Assembly: GCF_025602895.1 (NCBI RefSeq)
Contig: NW_026516323.1
Location: forward strand, 1 to 64,000
Source: Polychytrium aggregatum
Lineage: Eukaryota; Chytridiomycota; Chytridiomycetes; Polychytriales
Reading direction: 5' to 3'
Length of the DNA: 64,000 bases
A model generated the notes under the pieces. The model saw only the letters and a list, made by a program, of their open reading frames with translations. It did not search any database and was not told the origin of the DNA. Positions 1 to 11,931 of the stretch are shown here, one piece after another. The position numbers and the translations under genes are program-made. Position 1 is the first letter of the stretch. Every line of letters begins with the position of its first letter.

Positions 1-848
1 GAGGGGACGAGTCCTCGTTCAAAAGGAAAGCAAAGACAGAAAGCAAAGGTATAGGCAAGAGAGCGGAGGAGAGGGGAAAAGGACAGATTCCTTGGCCGAC
101 TGAGGGCGTTACTGCGTTTCATTTTGAACGGAATTTGAGGCAATGAGGTCATACGGTATTGCGGATCGGACAAAAGGGCCTCGAACAAACAAGGTCGCAA
201 AGATATTTGCATGGAGAGAGAGCCAAGGGTCGGGGAAGGGGCGAGAAGGACGGGGACTACAGAGTAACGATGTGGCATCCCATCGTCGCAGCTCGAAGGA
301 GAAAGAGGGTGAGGGCGAGGGGGGACACGCAGCGGATCTGCAGCACCTGGACGACCGCTGCGGCAAAGGGATGCCGGTGTTTGCCGACTGAATATGAGGT
401 ATTTGCGGCGAGCCGGGTTCAGGCTTGGATGGCCTCGACTTGGGTGGTCTCGACTTGGGTGGTCTCGGCCGCTCACAGGGGTCGACAAAGATTGGCATTT
501 GACATGACATGTTCGTTTATTTGGACCACATCTGCAACGCCGGCGTGTGATTATTTGTTAGTGGATCGACAGCGCCTCGCCTCAGATGGTGTTTGCATTG
601 GAGGTAACTCGGCATCGAAAGCATAGAGTCCAGGTCCCTCCGGAGAGCAACCTCGAGCGGGAGCAGGCATGGCCGACTCCTCAACGACGGTGCCGAGTCG
701 CCGTGATAGCGCTTACGTTATTTTGTTCCTTCCTATTTCTGCTCCTTCCCGACAGCATGGACATTGCATTTTTTTGTTCGAGAGAGCCGGAGAGAGGGGA
801 GGGGGGTATGGTGTCTGTCGGGAGAAGGGCAAGAGAAGGCCGAGGCCT
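1..848. other. no gene recognised
   Basis: No open frame here shows a recognisable domain, and frames on both strands have low-complexity, Pro/Arg/Ser-rich composition typical of non-coding GC-rich DNA. A short direct repeat of about 15 bases (gacttgggtggtctc, two full copies and a partial one) lies near 436-470. The segment is the 3' flank of the leucine-rich-repeat gene on the minus strand and probably contains its 3' UTR. Confidence 0.5.
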
Positions 849-2345
849 TCAGGCATCCGCCGCTATCCACTGCTCGGGCCTGGGCATCAGCACGATTCCC
901 TTGGGCAGATTGGCGACGACATGTCCATCGGCAGTGAGGTGCAGCGGCTCGGGCAGTGCTGCCAGAGAGTCCGGGAGCGTGCGAAGGGGATTGCCGACGA
1001 TGCTGAGCTCCCGCAGCGCCGAGCAGTCGCCCAGAACGGCGGGCAGGTGCGACAGCAGATTGTGGTCGAGGTTGAGGGAGTGCAGGTTCGGCAGCCGGCC
1101 GAGCGAGGGCGGCAGGGTCGTCAGCAGGTTGCCGCCGACATCGAACTGGCAGAGAGCGGTGAGGCCGCCCAGGCTCTCGGGAAGGAGCCGCAGCTGGTTG
1201 TTGGCAACATACAGCTCCCTCAGCCGCGGCAGTCTCGTGAGCGACTCTGGCAGGCGCTCGAGCTTGTTGTTCTGCACGACCAGCTCCTCCAAGCGAACCA
1301 GCCCCGCCAGGGTATCGGGCAGTCGCGTCAGTCGGTTCTGGTCCATGTGGAGCGACTCGAGCGATCCGAGGCGGCCGATCGAGGCCGGCAGGGTCTCGAG
1401 CTCGTTCTCGTACAGCATCAGCATCTGCAGGGCGGCGAGGCGGCCAAGGTCGTCGGGAAGGGAGCGGAGGCGGTTGCAGTCCAGGGCCAGGTGCCGGAGG
1501 GCCGAGAGTGCGCAGAGCGATTGCGGCACATGGGTGATTCTGTTGGCGGAGACGTCCAGGGACCGCAGGCTGGCCATGAAGCCGATGGAGTCGGGCAGGT
1601 CCGTGAGCTCGTTGCTGGAGATTTCGAGGCGCTTGAGGGCCGTGAGATTGCCGATGGTGTCCGGCAGCCGCTTCAGGCCGTTGCCGTGCAGACACAGCTC
1701 GGAGAGCCATGTCCAGTGGCCGATAGAATCAGGCAGAGTCTCGATTTTGACGGATGGGTGGTGGGGCGGGTTCGGGCGGATGGCGGGCTGTTGCTGCTTG
1801 CGGTAGTTGTCGAACAGGTCGGCAGTAGGCTTGGGGACACTCTCGGCCCACCGTCGGAAGAGCCGGTCGTCGTGCTGCCGGGACAGCCTTACGGCCGAGT
1901 CGAACAATGTGCTGTCGGTGTCGACAAAGCGCCAAAAGGCCTGTTGGCAGGCCTGTTGCTCGCGCAGCGATCGCAGCGCCGACGGCGATTCCTGCATGTA
2001 AAAGTGGCAGCCAAGCAGCACGGTCTTGTAGTCGTCGCTGGGCATCTGGCTGGCCGGGACATTGAGGGCAAAGGCCACCAGCTTCCGCCAAAAGTAGCTG
2101 CTGCTCTCCGGCGAGCCCGACAAGAGCACTGCCGAGCCGCCACCATTGATGTAGCTGTAGTACCCACGGCTCAGCTGCGAGAGCTTTGCGACAACGGCGG
2201 GGTCGATGTGGTTGGAGTGGAGCAGGATTTCCAGCACCAGATGCCGCTCGGCGGCCGGGTTTGGTGCCGTGGTCCGCATGGCTGGGGTGCTGCGGGGATG
2301 GCAAGACGAAGACCGGCTCTGACGGCGGCGGATACCCAGGAGCAT
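849..2345 (-). CDS. leucine-rich repeat protein (SHOC2/Ras-suppressor-like repeats)
   Basis: An intronless frame of about 498 residues. The C-terminal part holds twelve consecutive 23-residue leucine-rich repeats of the pattern LxxLxxLxLxxNxLxxLPxx, the class found in SHOC2, Rsu1 and plant PIRL proteins, which act as protein-binding scaffolds in the cytosol. The N-terminal ~195 residues (beginning MLLGIRRR) are not recognised; they include a conserved-looking stretch, HLVLEILLHSNHIDP and YYSYINGGGSAVLL, that may be a small helical domain. No signal peptide or membrane segment precedes the repeats. The start is uncertain: ATGs at 2345 and 2279 are both in frame, and the frame stays open upstream to 2786, but that part is histidine-run and Cys-Leu repeat sequence made by microsatellites and is unlikely to be translated. 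The partner is unknown. Confidence 0.75.
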   Translation of the reverse strand: MLLGIRRRQSRSSSCHPRSTPAMRTTAPNPAAERHLVLEILLHSNHIDPAVVAKLSQLSRGYYSYINGGGSAVLLSGSPESSSYFWRKLVAFALNVPASQMPSDDYKTVLLGCHFYMQESPSALRSLREQQACQQAFWRFVDTDSTLFDSAVRLSRQHDDRLFRRWAESVPKPTADLFDNYRKQQQPAIRPNPPHHPSVKIETLPDSIGHWTWLSELCLHGNGLKRLPDTIGNLTALKRLEISSNELTDLPDSIGFMASLRSLDVSANRITHVPQSLCALSALRHLALDCNRLRSLPDDLGRLAALQMLMLYENELETLPASIGRLGSLESLHMDQNRLTRLPDTLAGLVRLEELVVQNNKLERLPESLTRLPRLRELYVANNQLRLLPESLGGLTALCQFDVGGNLLTTLPPSLGRLPNLHSLNLDHNLLSHLPAVLGDCSALRELSIVGNPLRTLPDSLAALPEPLHLTADGHVVANLPKGIVLMPRPEQWIAADA

Positions 2346-2544
2346 TCTCAACCCAAAGCGGGGGAGGAGCCGGGAGTTTGAGTCTGGGCGGGACTTGGAG
2401 ACCACCAAAATCTGGTTGGCAAAGCGAGCCAAGACGAGAAGGGCCGAGAACAGATGGGGAAGAGGCGGTGGCCGCCACTCCAGTTGTACGCCAGCACAGA
2501 TGCCTGCTGAGGCCATGCAGAAAGTGTGATGGACAGGCCGACGG

Positions 2545-2572
2545 CGGTGGTGGTGGTGGTGGTGGTGGTGGA
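2545..2572. repeat. GGT trinucleotide microsatellite
   Basis: About nine GGT units run in the divergent intergenic region between the leucine-rich-repeat gene and the RPAP2 gene. Confidence 0.85.
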
Positions 2573-2664
2573 GGGGCGTGGGCGAGTACGGGGCCATGAT
2601 CAGATGGAAACAGACGCGACGGAAGGCAGGGCACCCGAACAACACAATACACCCGGCGCCGTCT

Positions 2665-2715
2665 GAGCAACCGAGCAAGCAGCCGAGCAAGCAGCCGAGC
2701 AAGCAACCGAGCAAG
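2665..2715. repeat. 12-bp tandem repeat (gagcaagcagcc)
   Basis: About four imperfect copies of gagcaagcagcc stand in the upstream flank of the leucine-rich-repeat gene. Translated on the minus strand they give Cys-Leu-Leu-Gly runs, which is why an artificially long frame extends to 2786. Confidence 0.85.
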
Positions 2716-3141
2716 GGGGCGGGGCGGCCAGCGAGATCGATGCTGCAGTTTGCGGATGGAGCGATGGAGGTGTTTCGCAATCGCACAGCTTAGAACGGGC
2801 GAGTAACAACTGCGACGGAGACAGTTGCAATGGCAGCCGATCCATCTGTTGTCGTTGCGGCTGGGACTGTTACAATTGCAGCCTATTGACTTGCTGCAGG
2901 CGGACCTTTTGCATTCGGCCAGCAGCGGCTCTTGTCGCCATCGGCAGCGGTTGTTGCAGCAAGGCTTTTCACACTTGGTGGTCGTCTTGGTGGTCGTCTT
3001 GGTGGTCGTCTGGATACAACGATGCAGGGCCGCTGTTCTCGCCCACCCCCCCTCCTCGCGAGAACGCCCAGTGCCAGTGCGCGCCGAGAACGCCACCGAG
3101 AGCACCAGCGAGAGCCACCCGCACACACACACGCGCGCAGC

Positions 3142-6100
3142 ATGTCGGCCAACACAAAAGCCGGCTGTGGCCTCATGGCCGCGGGTCTGGTTTTGCCGAT
3201 CGTCTTTTACATTTTTTGCATCAGCCGCTTTCCCCCTTCTCTCTCTCTCAGACGCAGGAATGGCCGGCGCAGCTGCATTGGCCAACACAGCCGGCTCGGT
3301 CACCCCGTCCACAGCATCGACAGCATCAACAGCATCAACAGCAACGGCCCGCCGTGCCAGGCCAGCAACCGCCCCAAGAAAGGTGGTCGGACAGAGACGC
3401 AGCAGACCATCCGCCAGTCGGCCTTGACCAAGAAGCACTGGGACAGCGTCGTGTTTGACTGGCAGCAGCGGCTCTTTGACGATGCCGTCGGGATCCACGT
3501 TTTGCACGAGGCCGTAAGTCTGCGAGCAGGTTGGGGCGAGCGGCTGGCTCCTCGGGAGAGAGAGGGTCCTTTAGATCGCCCGAGCAGCCGGACGCTGGAT
3601 CGGCTGGCTGGATCGGCTGGTTGGCTCGCTGGCTGCGGTGCTCTGGCCTGCTCTTGGTCTTGCACCAGCCGAATCGGCACAATCCTGACACTTGGTTTCG
3701 CTGCTCGCCATCGACCCGCCAGTGCAGCTTTTCACTCCCGAGACCTACGATGCCGTCGTCGTCGAGCGAAGCACCGAGAAGCTCTGTGGCTACTCGCTCT
3801 GCGACCGGCCCTGCCAAGTATGTCAATGCAGCAGCAGTGTACTGCCGATCCGGCTGCAGCGGACGGAATCGCATCCAACAGGATCGCATCGCTGCAGTGT
3901 ATTGAAGATTAGATCGGCTCCTGTGGATGGCGGATGGATCCCTTCTGGTCGTGGTCCGGCTGTGGATGAGCTCTGCAGCAGATCCACCACCCGGCCACTG
4001 ATGGCATGTCGGCTGTGGGAGGAGGCTCGGTCCCCAAGGGTATCACTGCCCTCGAATCGACAAGCTAACCCAGGTGTATTGTCCCGTGCTGTTGCTGCTT
4101 TCGTCAAATGGCTTCCCACGCCCTGTCTCCGTCTCCGTCAACCCACACAATGACAGAGCCTCAAGGGACGATACCGCATCTCGACCAAGGAGGCCCGCGT
4201 CTATGACATAACCGAGCTCAAAATGTTCTGCTCGTCGCAGTGCCTTGTGGCCTCCAATTACCTCAAGGCTCAGCTCCATGCCGACCCGCCCTACATGCGC
4301 AACATGTCCATGTTGGTATCTTCTCGCTTCTGGCTTGATGTTGCAGACGCTGCGCTAAACTGCACGGCGAGGAGGGACGTTGATGTCAGTCACATCAGGG
4401 CCCTTGGCCCAACGAGGATGCAGCGACTCACGCCGGCTTGGACAAACCGCTCACTGGTTCTGCTCCCGGCTCAGACCCATGACCTTTGACATCATCCCCA
4501 AGGATACTGATCCGCGGTAAGATTCGTGACGAGTTGTTTCATGATCGCAATCCGGCAGGCCAGAGGTGTTTGTCGCTGTCGTCAAAATGCACACGATCCA
4601 AAGTGCGGGGTCAACCTGGCTGGTCTGCTGGCCGCATGGCTGCGCCTCCAATCTAACAATTGACCCACGACCGCAATTGACCCACAACGACTGACAATTG
4701 ATCCACAACGACTGACAATCGACCCACGACGACCGCGCTTGCGACATCGATTCAACAGCCATCACCATTTTCCGACAGCGAGCGCTTCCACCACCCAATC
4801 CGGCAGCGGGTCAGGCGAGGCCCTGTCGGCATTCGTGCGGGACATGATGGAGGCTCTGCCGGGGTTTGACGGCGGCCTGGCGATCCGAGAAAACGACCCC
4901 TCTGCCTCCAAAATCTCGGACCCACTACCGATCGCCCATTTCGATGCGATCGAGGGCTACCGGAGCCAATATCTCGACAAGAAATCCACAGAACCTGATG
5001 CTGGCGACTCAGCCCATCAGCAGAAAGACGTGGATCGGTCTGGAAGCCAGACGGAATCGCAGCCCGTCGACCAGTCAGCCGGAAGCACCGCAAATGGACC
5101 AGCGGCTCGTCCAGACAGCGAACAAGTCCTCGGTATCGGAGACAAGCCACCAAGGAATCGGCAAGCCCCAGCTGCTGAGCGGAGCGTGCGCTTTGCATCC
5201 GACAATCAGGTCATTGAAATCCCTGCCTCTGGCAAGTCCAAGCCCCTCAAGACCTCCAAGTGGCAGTCCCAAGTGCTGGATCGATCCTTGGCTGATGAGC
5301 TGATTCCCGATCGCGGCCAGGTGACAGTGGCGGACACCACGGTCCGGCCTGAAGAGGCTCAGCTCATCGAGCGTGCTGACACAGCCCTGCCCAAGGTACT
5401 GCGGGGCCGAGCTGTGCTGAAACAGAGGCCACCGCACGAACCCGACAGCGACGACGACGACGACGACGACGAAAGCGACAACGAAGGCGATGGCGATAGT
5501 GCCCACAGTGTCGCGAGTGACCCTGGACCTGACGGCAACGACAGGAAAGGGGCAGTTGTTGTGCAGGAGCACGGCGACGGGGACAAAAGTGAGAGCGGTG
5601 ATGGCAGAAGCCGGACCAAGGTCGCAAACGACGACGACTGCGATGACGAGGACAAACATAGCAGAGGCAAGCATGGCGACGACAGTCATGGCGATCATGA
5701 TGACGATGACAAAGTCGACCAAGACGAGGGCAGGGACAGAGACAAGAATGATGAGGATGAGGACGACGACCAAGACGATGACGGCCGTATGCCCTTGAAC
5801 CTCGATGTGTTGATGCGGCCGTCCAAGATCCAGGTGCCGCAGCTGACGCTCTTTGGAAAGATATGGATCCTGATGGACGAGATGATCACACCGGACACAC
5901 GCACATGGCTGCAGACCGACGAGGAGCTGGTCCACTTTGAGACGGACCAGAACGAGCTGCTGCGGAAGGACCTGTTCAGCGAGAAGATGATGAAGATGTG
6001 AGTGTTCAGACATGGGGGTGGGTGGGTGTCGATGCAGACACGGCGATGCTGGGTCCCAATGATGATGTGGGGAAGGACCTATCTCTGCTTGGCTTGCTTG

Positions 6101-6789
6101 GGTTGGCGTGCTTGGGCTTGAGCCGGAGGCCCTGTCGATGCTTGTCTGGGTGTTGCCCTGGGGCAAGCGACATCTCGGAGGCGTAACCGGGACAAGATCG
6201 ATTAACACTCGGAAACCACAGACTGCCACTACTGCTCCGGCAGTGCCATGTGTCTGTCGTCGTCCAGGACGACCTGCTCTCCCTCATCAAAACCATGTCG
6301 ATCAACCAGACGGTCAGTGGCCTGACCTTCACCGAAGAATACGCCGTCTGTGCGATTCTTGCGATGCTGTGAGTAGCCGCGCCGATGTGTCGCCCTGGCA
6401 GCTGTTACTTGCGAGGACTGATACTTGGGGGACATGTCGTTCTCGTCGCCACTGCCCCTCCCGGGCGATTCCCCAAGGCCCTACATGCATGTATGCCTCC
6501 CCCCAGCACCGAACCCTGTCGTGCCTCCTCGTCGACGGCACCGGGGGGGGGCACCTTCCGCCAGCGAGAGTCGCCTTGACCCCCTCGCAGGACAGCTGAC
6601 CCGTGGTCACCGTTATATTCCCGTTCCATTCCCGGCCCATTCCCGTCGCCTCTTTCTCACCGCAGGCTCTGCAGAAAGGTCGCTGCCCTCAAAGACCAGC
6701 TCGATCGACCGGCGCACTGGAAGGCCATCGCCGAAAAATGCGGTCTCACCGTCGAGCATCTGCACACATTTGCCGCCCTGGTCAAATGA
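3142..6789 (+). CDS. RPAP2: RPAP2/Rtr1-type RNA polymerase II CTD Ser5 phosphatase
   Basis: RPAP2/Rtr1 proteins remove Ser5 phosphates from the polymerase II C-terminal domain and help import the polymerase into the nucleus. Exons deduced: ~3142-3513, 3728-3817, 4157-~4311, ~4475-4516, 4759-5997, 6222-6368, 6666-6789, joining in phase to about 722 residues. The family core is clear: KKHWDSVVFDWQQRLF, then FTPETYDAVVVERS, then the zinc-finger half KLCGYSLC, then YRISTKEARVYDITE followed by FCSSQC, the second Cys pair. After it comes a long, very acidic linker (Asp/Glu runs coded near 5446-5790) and a helical C-terminal part ending LHTFAALVK. The linker makes this longer than yeast Rtr1 and closer to animal RPAP2 in plan. 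The N-terminal exon is the weak point: the frame upstream of KKHWDS is Ser/Ile repeat sequence and the ATG at 3142 is tentative; the donor near 4311 is also unsure. Confidence 0.85.
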
Positions 6790-8640
6790 GCACCGCCGTC
6801 CCCACGCAGATCCGCTCCATTCCGCCCCGCTCCGTCTCACCTGTCTGCAGTGCCCCCCCCCGTCTCTTGTGCTCCTTCCTGCTGATGGTCCAATCCGTCC
6901 GGCCAGGGTCGGTAATGAACACATGTGTTTTGCCCCATTCCCTCTGACATGCGTGCGTGGCTCCTGTGTCCGCCGGGTTGCTTCGGCGTGTCTGCGGGTG
7001 GTTTCGCCATCCGGGCCATTGCATGGCGATCGCAAGGCCGTCGGTACCGATGGTGGTGCCCCCTCGGCAGCGGCGCGGCCTTGGCCGTCGACGGGGTCAT
7101 TTCTTCGGCGTGCCGTTTCCTGAATGAACCACCGTCGTTTGTGCGTGTTCTGGCTCGGACAAAGCGCCTCGCTTGAGTGCTTGGGTCCATGCAGACCACT
7201 TGCCCTGCATCGGATGAACCCCCCTCCTCTTGCTCGAGTGACTTTTAGTCGCGCTGAACCGAACCAAACCACCCGCATGACGCCTGGCTTCCAGGCCGAC
7301 CTGGCCAAGAGCAGTCCCCACGCCGCTGCCAGTCGCCTCGACCAGCGACCCAGTGACCGCCCACCCCCCGCGATATCTCTTTCCCGTTCGCTCTTCCGGG
7401 TGGGCCTGACGCCGCTCCTCGCCGCTCGCAGGCGATAGCACAGCGCCCCGGAAATGAATCACACCACCACACGTTTCTGCCGATGCCCGCATGCAGGCAG
7501 ACAGACAGACAGACAGACAGACAGGCAGCGCCTGTGCAATCGACCTCCCGACGCCTCCCAGGCGACCAAACACGGCACCCTTCTCCCCACTTGCCTTTTT
7601 TCTCCCCAGTCCGCGTCGAGCAGGTTGGTGGACTGACTTGCCCAGCAACGGTCTCCCTCGTGCAGATGACCACGGCAAGTTACACCGGTATTCTGGTGCC
7701 AGCACAACTGAACAGAACAGAGATGAACTGGACAGAGATGAACTGGACAGAGCTACAGACTGTAACGCAGCACCAGCGGCCTGGCTGCTGCTGTTGCAGA
7801 TCCGCGTGATGCCAGCAAAGGAATCGACCAGTGCCCAGGGCCAAGGCAGGCGACCCCCGCGTCGCCAGCAAAGCGCATGGCCGTGCATGGCCCCGTCAGA
7901 TGATGTCCCTAGCATTCGACCCGGGGCAAGGGTGACTGCCATGGGCCCGTCGTGGGCGGCTGGGGATGCCCTGTCATCACCCTCGGTTGAACCTGCGACG
8001 GAGCACAGAGGCGCCGGTGCCGGCCTCCTTGTCCTGGCCTTTCTTTTATTTTGCCGATGGGGGGGGGGTACATGACCTTGCTTCCCGGGTCTGCTTCCCT
8101 CCAGCATACCCAATACCACCCGCCATTGCGCTAGAATCGGCTGACTGATGCCATTCTTCACGCGCGGCCTGCACCCTTGATCTGGACACTCGATCTGCGC
8201 ACTCGATCTGCATCGGCTGCTCCGCTGGAAGTAACCTGGCTATTGTTGGCCATTCCGCTGCGAGCATCTGGACTGCAATTCCAATGCCTATGTCCTCCCC
8301 CCCCCTCGGTACTCGATCTTTCCCCAGACACCGCAATTCCGGACGATTCATCCGGCTGCAACGGTGGGCATCGAGAGCGGCTGCACAGCAGATCGAGAGC
8401 GAAAGGCAGCGGCCCGCCTGACAGCTCCATGCTCGTTTGTCTCCCCCGTCCACCCTTTCCCCGTCCTCGCTCTGCGAAGGCGTGATCAGCGACTGAGGGA
8501 AAGAACGCAAAGAATAGGGGGGGGCGGATCTGTGCTGGTGACCGACTGGCAGCCGAGCAAGCACATGGGAAGCAGGTTTCGCTGGAGGCGTCCATGGGAA
8601 CAGCAACCGCACACCCGTCGACGAGGGTGGGGTGGTCGGT
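6790..8640. other. long intergenic stretch, no gene recognised
   Basis: About 1.9 kb between the RPAP2 stop and the ferric-reductase promoter. No frame shows a domain or splice-compatible coding pattern. It holds an (ACAG)n microsatellite at about 7498-7524 and two copies of a 15-base unit (acagagatgaactgg) at about 7719-7750. Confidence 0.5.
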
Positions 8641-8646
8641 CGGGGA

Positions 8647-8653
8647 TATAAAA
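8647..8653 (+). promoter_or_regulatory. TATA box of the ferric reductase-like gene
   Basis: The sequence TATAAAA stands about 160 bases before the ATG, followed by a pyrimidine-rich leader of TCCCTCC units, a common layout for fungal promoters. Confidence 0.6.
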
Positions 8654-8810
8654 CCCGGTCTATGGCACCCAGACGCATTCCCTCGCCAGCAGCCTTCCCT
8701 CCCTCCCCTCCTCACTTCCTCCCTCACTTCCTCCTAACTCCATCGACGCTCCCTCCTTGGTCCCTCCTCTCACACACACCCCCCGTCGCCGAATCACCCT
8801 TCCTCCCACC

Positions 8811-11265
8811 ATGTTCCACCCGTCCCGGGTCGTCATCGGCCTCGTGGCCCTCATTCCTCTCGGATGGGCGCTGTACATGAGCCAGGGCGACTTTCCCGAC
8901 ACCACCGACGCCGTCCTCGAGTCCGTCGACATTTACTACATCCTCTTTGCCATCGCCCCGTTGGCCGTCATCAGCGTGGCCTCTGCCCTGATCGACGACT
9001 CGGTTCTCGTTGGCCTGCGTCGCCCCTCGGTCGAGTCGCCCACCACCTTCCACTGGTCGCTGCTCAAGCTGTGGCATCCCAGGTGGCAAGTCTTGAAGGC
9101 CACGGCGCCCCGCCCCTCATTCTTTGGCAACGCCTGGTCCCTCGGCGAGGTCCTGATTGTTGCGCTTCTGGTCATCAGCAACCTCGCCTGGGTCTTTGTG
9201 CCCATCATCCAGTCCCCGCCATCGTCGGTTCCGGCCTCTGCCGCCTTGTACAACTGGGTCCAGCAGATCACCACCCAGACAGGTGAGAGACGGTTGTGCC
9301 ACTGGTCTGGGAATCGCCGTGAGGCACCGCGCACATCCACCTGTGCTGAGCACATCCATGCAACCAGCCAGCGACTCCGCTCCTCACGCCATCCACTGTC
9401 TCTGTTCGTGCTCCTGGATGTACCTCCCCCCCCCCAACTCGCGCAGCCTGGGCCGGTCTCTGGGATGCCGGACTGTGCATTCTGTTTGTCGTTCGCGAGA
9501 ATCTCATCACCAAGAAGGCGCTCGGCCACAACGCCGGCCAGTACCACAGATCCAACCGCTTCCACATCGGCCTCGGATACACCAGCTTCCTCTTGATCAC
9601 GGCGCATGCCATCTTCAACATCGTTGACTTTATCAACAAGGGCCGAGTGCCAAAGAGCTTCTTCCCGTGGGCGTCGAACTATGGCTATGGCAACCTGGGT
9701 GGCCTGCTTGCCTGGCTGTCGCTGCTGGGGATTGCCGCCACATCGGTCTACAAGGTGAGGCCCCGACCACTGCACTCAGAATACCATACGGCACCCAGAA
9801 TACCATACAGCACAGCATACCATACGGCACCCTCAGTCGCTCTGACACTCTCCGGCCTCTCGTTCCACAGGTTCGACGCAGCAACTACAGGGTCTTCTAC
9901 TGGACGCACCAGCTCTACGTCACCTTCTTCCTCTTCGCCCTCATCCACAAAGGCACCAACCTGGCCTATCCCTTCATTTTCCCCTGTTTGTACTTTGTAT
10001 ACGACCGTCTCCGTGCCCGTGTCTACTTCCGCCGTTTCAATGCCACTGCCTCGGTTCAAAAGACCCTGTCCGACACCATCATCAAGGTCGACATCCCCAT
10101 CGCCGATGCCTGGCAGGGTGCGAGCACCTATGCCCCCGGCGACTGGGTCAACATTTGTGTGCCGCAAATCTCGGCGCTCCACTGGCACCCCTTCAGCATC
10201 GCCTCGTACTGCCACGACACCCCCGACCGCATCACCCTGCTCATCAAGGTGGGCGGCAAGTGGACGACAAAGCTGGCCAAGCTCTGCGAGCATCAGGACA
10301 AAGTCCATGTCCCCATCAAGGTCGACGGTCCCTTTGGCTCCCGCAGCGTCTCCTATCTGCATCACGAGCGACTGCTGATGCTCGTCGGCGGAAGCGGCAT
10401 CTCTGCCGTCCTCCCCTTCATCTACCACTATACCATCGCCGGCCCGGCGTCTGGAAAGATGCGCTTGATCTGGACTGTCAAGGACGAGTCCACGGCGCTC
10501 GCCTACTCGAGCTTCTTGCTTGACTATGTCAACAAATCGACTCTTCTGAGCAGCAAACTGACGCTGGATCTCCACATCACTGGATCCATGAAGACCGACC
10601 CCGATACCGACAGCCCCGACCACATCGACAGCGCCAAGGACATGGACGCCGACCATGCCAAGGCCGTCAAGGACAATGTCATTCTCGACGACAAGATTGC
10701 CAACATCACCAAGCGCAAGGCCCACTGGAAAGCACGCCTGACCGACTTGGCTCTGGCTTGTGTCGTCTTTGGCTTTGGCATCGCTGGGTTTGTGATCGGC
10801 ATCTTGGTCAGACCCGCTGGCGCAGAGGCCGACAAGTGCGACTCCAACACCGCCTTCAAGCTCGTGGGACTGGACCACTTCCTCTGCTGGTATCTGGAGC
10901 CCCTCTCCAGCAGCGTGCTCTCGATTGCCTTTGCGACCATTGCCGGGCTCCTGTTCCTGCGTCTGTTTGTTACCGGCGGCAGCTCGAGCGCGCCGAATGC
11001 CGCTTTGAGCGCTGCCGATGACTCCGACTCTGCCTCTCACCTCTCCGAGGGCGGCGTGCTCCACAATCTCATCCTCAAGCTCAACGTCAACCGTGCCCGC
11101 CCCGACTTCAAGGTCGTCACCGAGGAAATGGACAAATACGCCGGCGAGAAGGGCACCAATGTGGCCGTGCTCGGTGCCGGGCCCGAACGACTGATGAGGA
11201 CCCTTCAGCACATTGTCGTGGGATGCAAGCACCTCGACTGGTACCGAGAATCGTGGAAGGTGTAA
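8811..11265 (+). CDS. ferric reductase / NADPH oxidase-family flavocytochrome
   Basis: Three exons (8811-9282, 9447-9754, 9871-11265) give 724 residues. Proteins of this superfamily pass electrons from NADPH through FAD and two haems across a membrane, to ferric/cupric ions or to oxygen. The haem-binding membrane domain includes NRFHIGLGY, LLITAHAIFN and VFYWTHQLYVTFFLFALIHKG, which supply paired histidines. The FAD-binding motif is HWHPFSIAS (about residue 363) and the NADPH-lobe motif is VGGSGIS (about 432). Two features are odd. Two extra hydrophobic segments (around ALACVVFGFGIAGFVIGIL and VLSIAFATIAGLLFLRLF) interrupt the NADPH lobe, and the usual C-terminal Cys-Gly-Pro is Ala-Gly-Pro. 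The start follows a good leader and yields a hydrophobic first helix. Whether it is a metalloreductase or a NOX cannot be settled here; the absence of EF hands and the inserted helices favour a FRE/AIM14-like protein. Confidence 0.85.
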
Positions 11266-11872
11266 TGTTGGTGGTCTGACCATGTTGCTGCGGCCCTGAT
11301 CCGAACCACCCCACCTCCCTCCTGTCTATGTCACTGTTCCCGCCGCTCTATCGAATAGCTTCTGTGTATCTCTCTTCAACTGTCGTCCTCTTTCGTTCGA
11401 TTCCTCCCTTTCTCCCTCGTTGCTCACCGTCCGGCCGTCCAAGCGGCGCGTCTGGATTCGTGTATTTGATTTGGAAATGCGTATGGCTCCTATTGGCCTT
11501 GCAAACAATATAATCCTTAGTTTTCTGTGCTCATCACAGCTCCTGATTCCTGACAGCCAGTGTCCATGCGTGCAATCATCAGGCGGACCTCACTGATGCG
11601 GATTGGTAGTGCAGTGAGCAAGCGGGATGCGAATGCTGTGTGCTGCACTCCACAAAACAGCCGGTGATCCGCGAGGCCGGTTTTCCTCGGCTGTTGGAGC
11701 CATGTTTCACTGCCGATCGGCGGGGCAGCTGCTTCTGGGAAGACCCGACGTGACAGGGCAGAGAAAATACGCGTATATCATGTGCAACAACAAGCGTGTT
11801 TGTGGCGCGTTTGGCACCCGATTTTGAATCTTGACCTTTGGCCGCTGGCACAAGGAACTGGCGCTGCGCAAA
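11266..11872. other. intergenic: 3' UTR of ferric reductase gene and promoter of kinase gene
   Basis: No coding signal. A T-rich stretch at 11320-11420 and the sequence caatataatcc near 11505 could serve the 3' end of the upstream transcript. Confidence 0.4.
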
Positions 11873-11878
11873 TATATA
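11873..11878 (+). promoter_or_regulatory. TATA box of the kinase-Sel1 gene
   Basis: TATATA lies about 55 bases before the ATG at 11932. It makes the downstream ATG, rather than the in-frame codons upstream, the likely start. Confidence 0.6.
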
Positions 11879-11931
11879 CCCGGCTTTCCCCCCCCCGGAC
11901 TTTCCCCGGCGCTGCTTGCTGCCTCATCGCA

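Noticed and set aside
2346-2786. N-terminal extension of the leucine-rich-repeat protein
   Set aside because: It consists of translated microsatellites (His run, Cys-Leu-Leu-Gly run) and lacks conserved pattern; later ATGs are preferred.
7124-8161. Possible genes in the 6.8-8.6 kb gap
   Set aside because: Frames on both strands are low-complexity, contain microsatellites and show no domain or consistent splice joins.
9748-11283. 511-codon minus-strand frame opposite the ferric reductase
   Set aside because: Antisense shadow with no motif; the plus strand has the HPF and GGSGIS motifs and in-phase introns.
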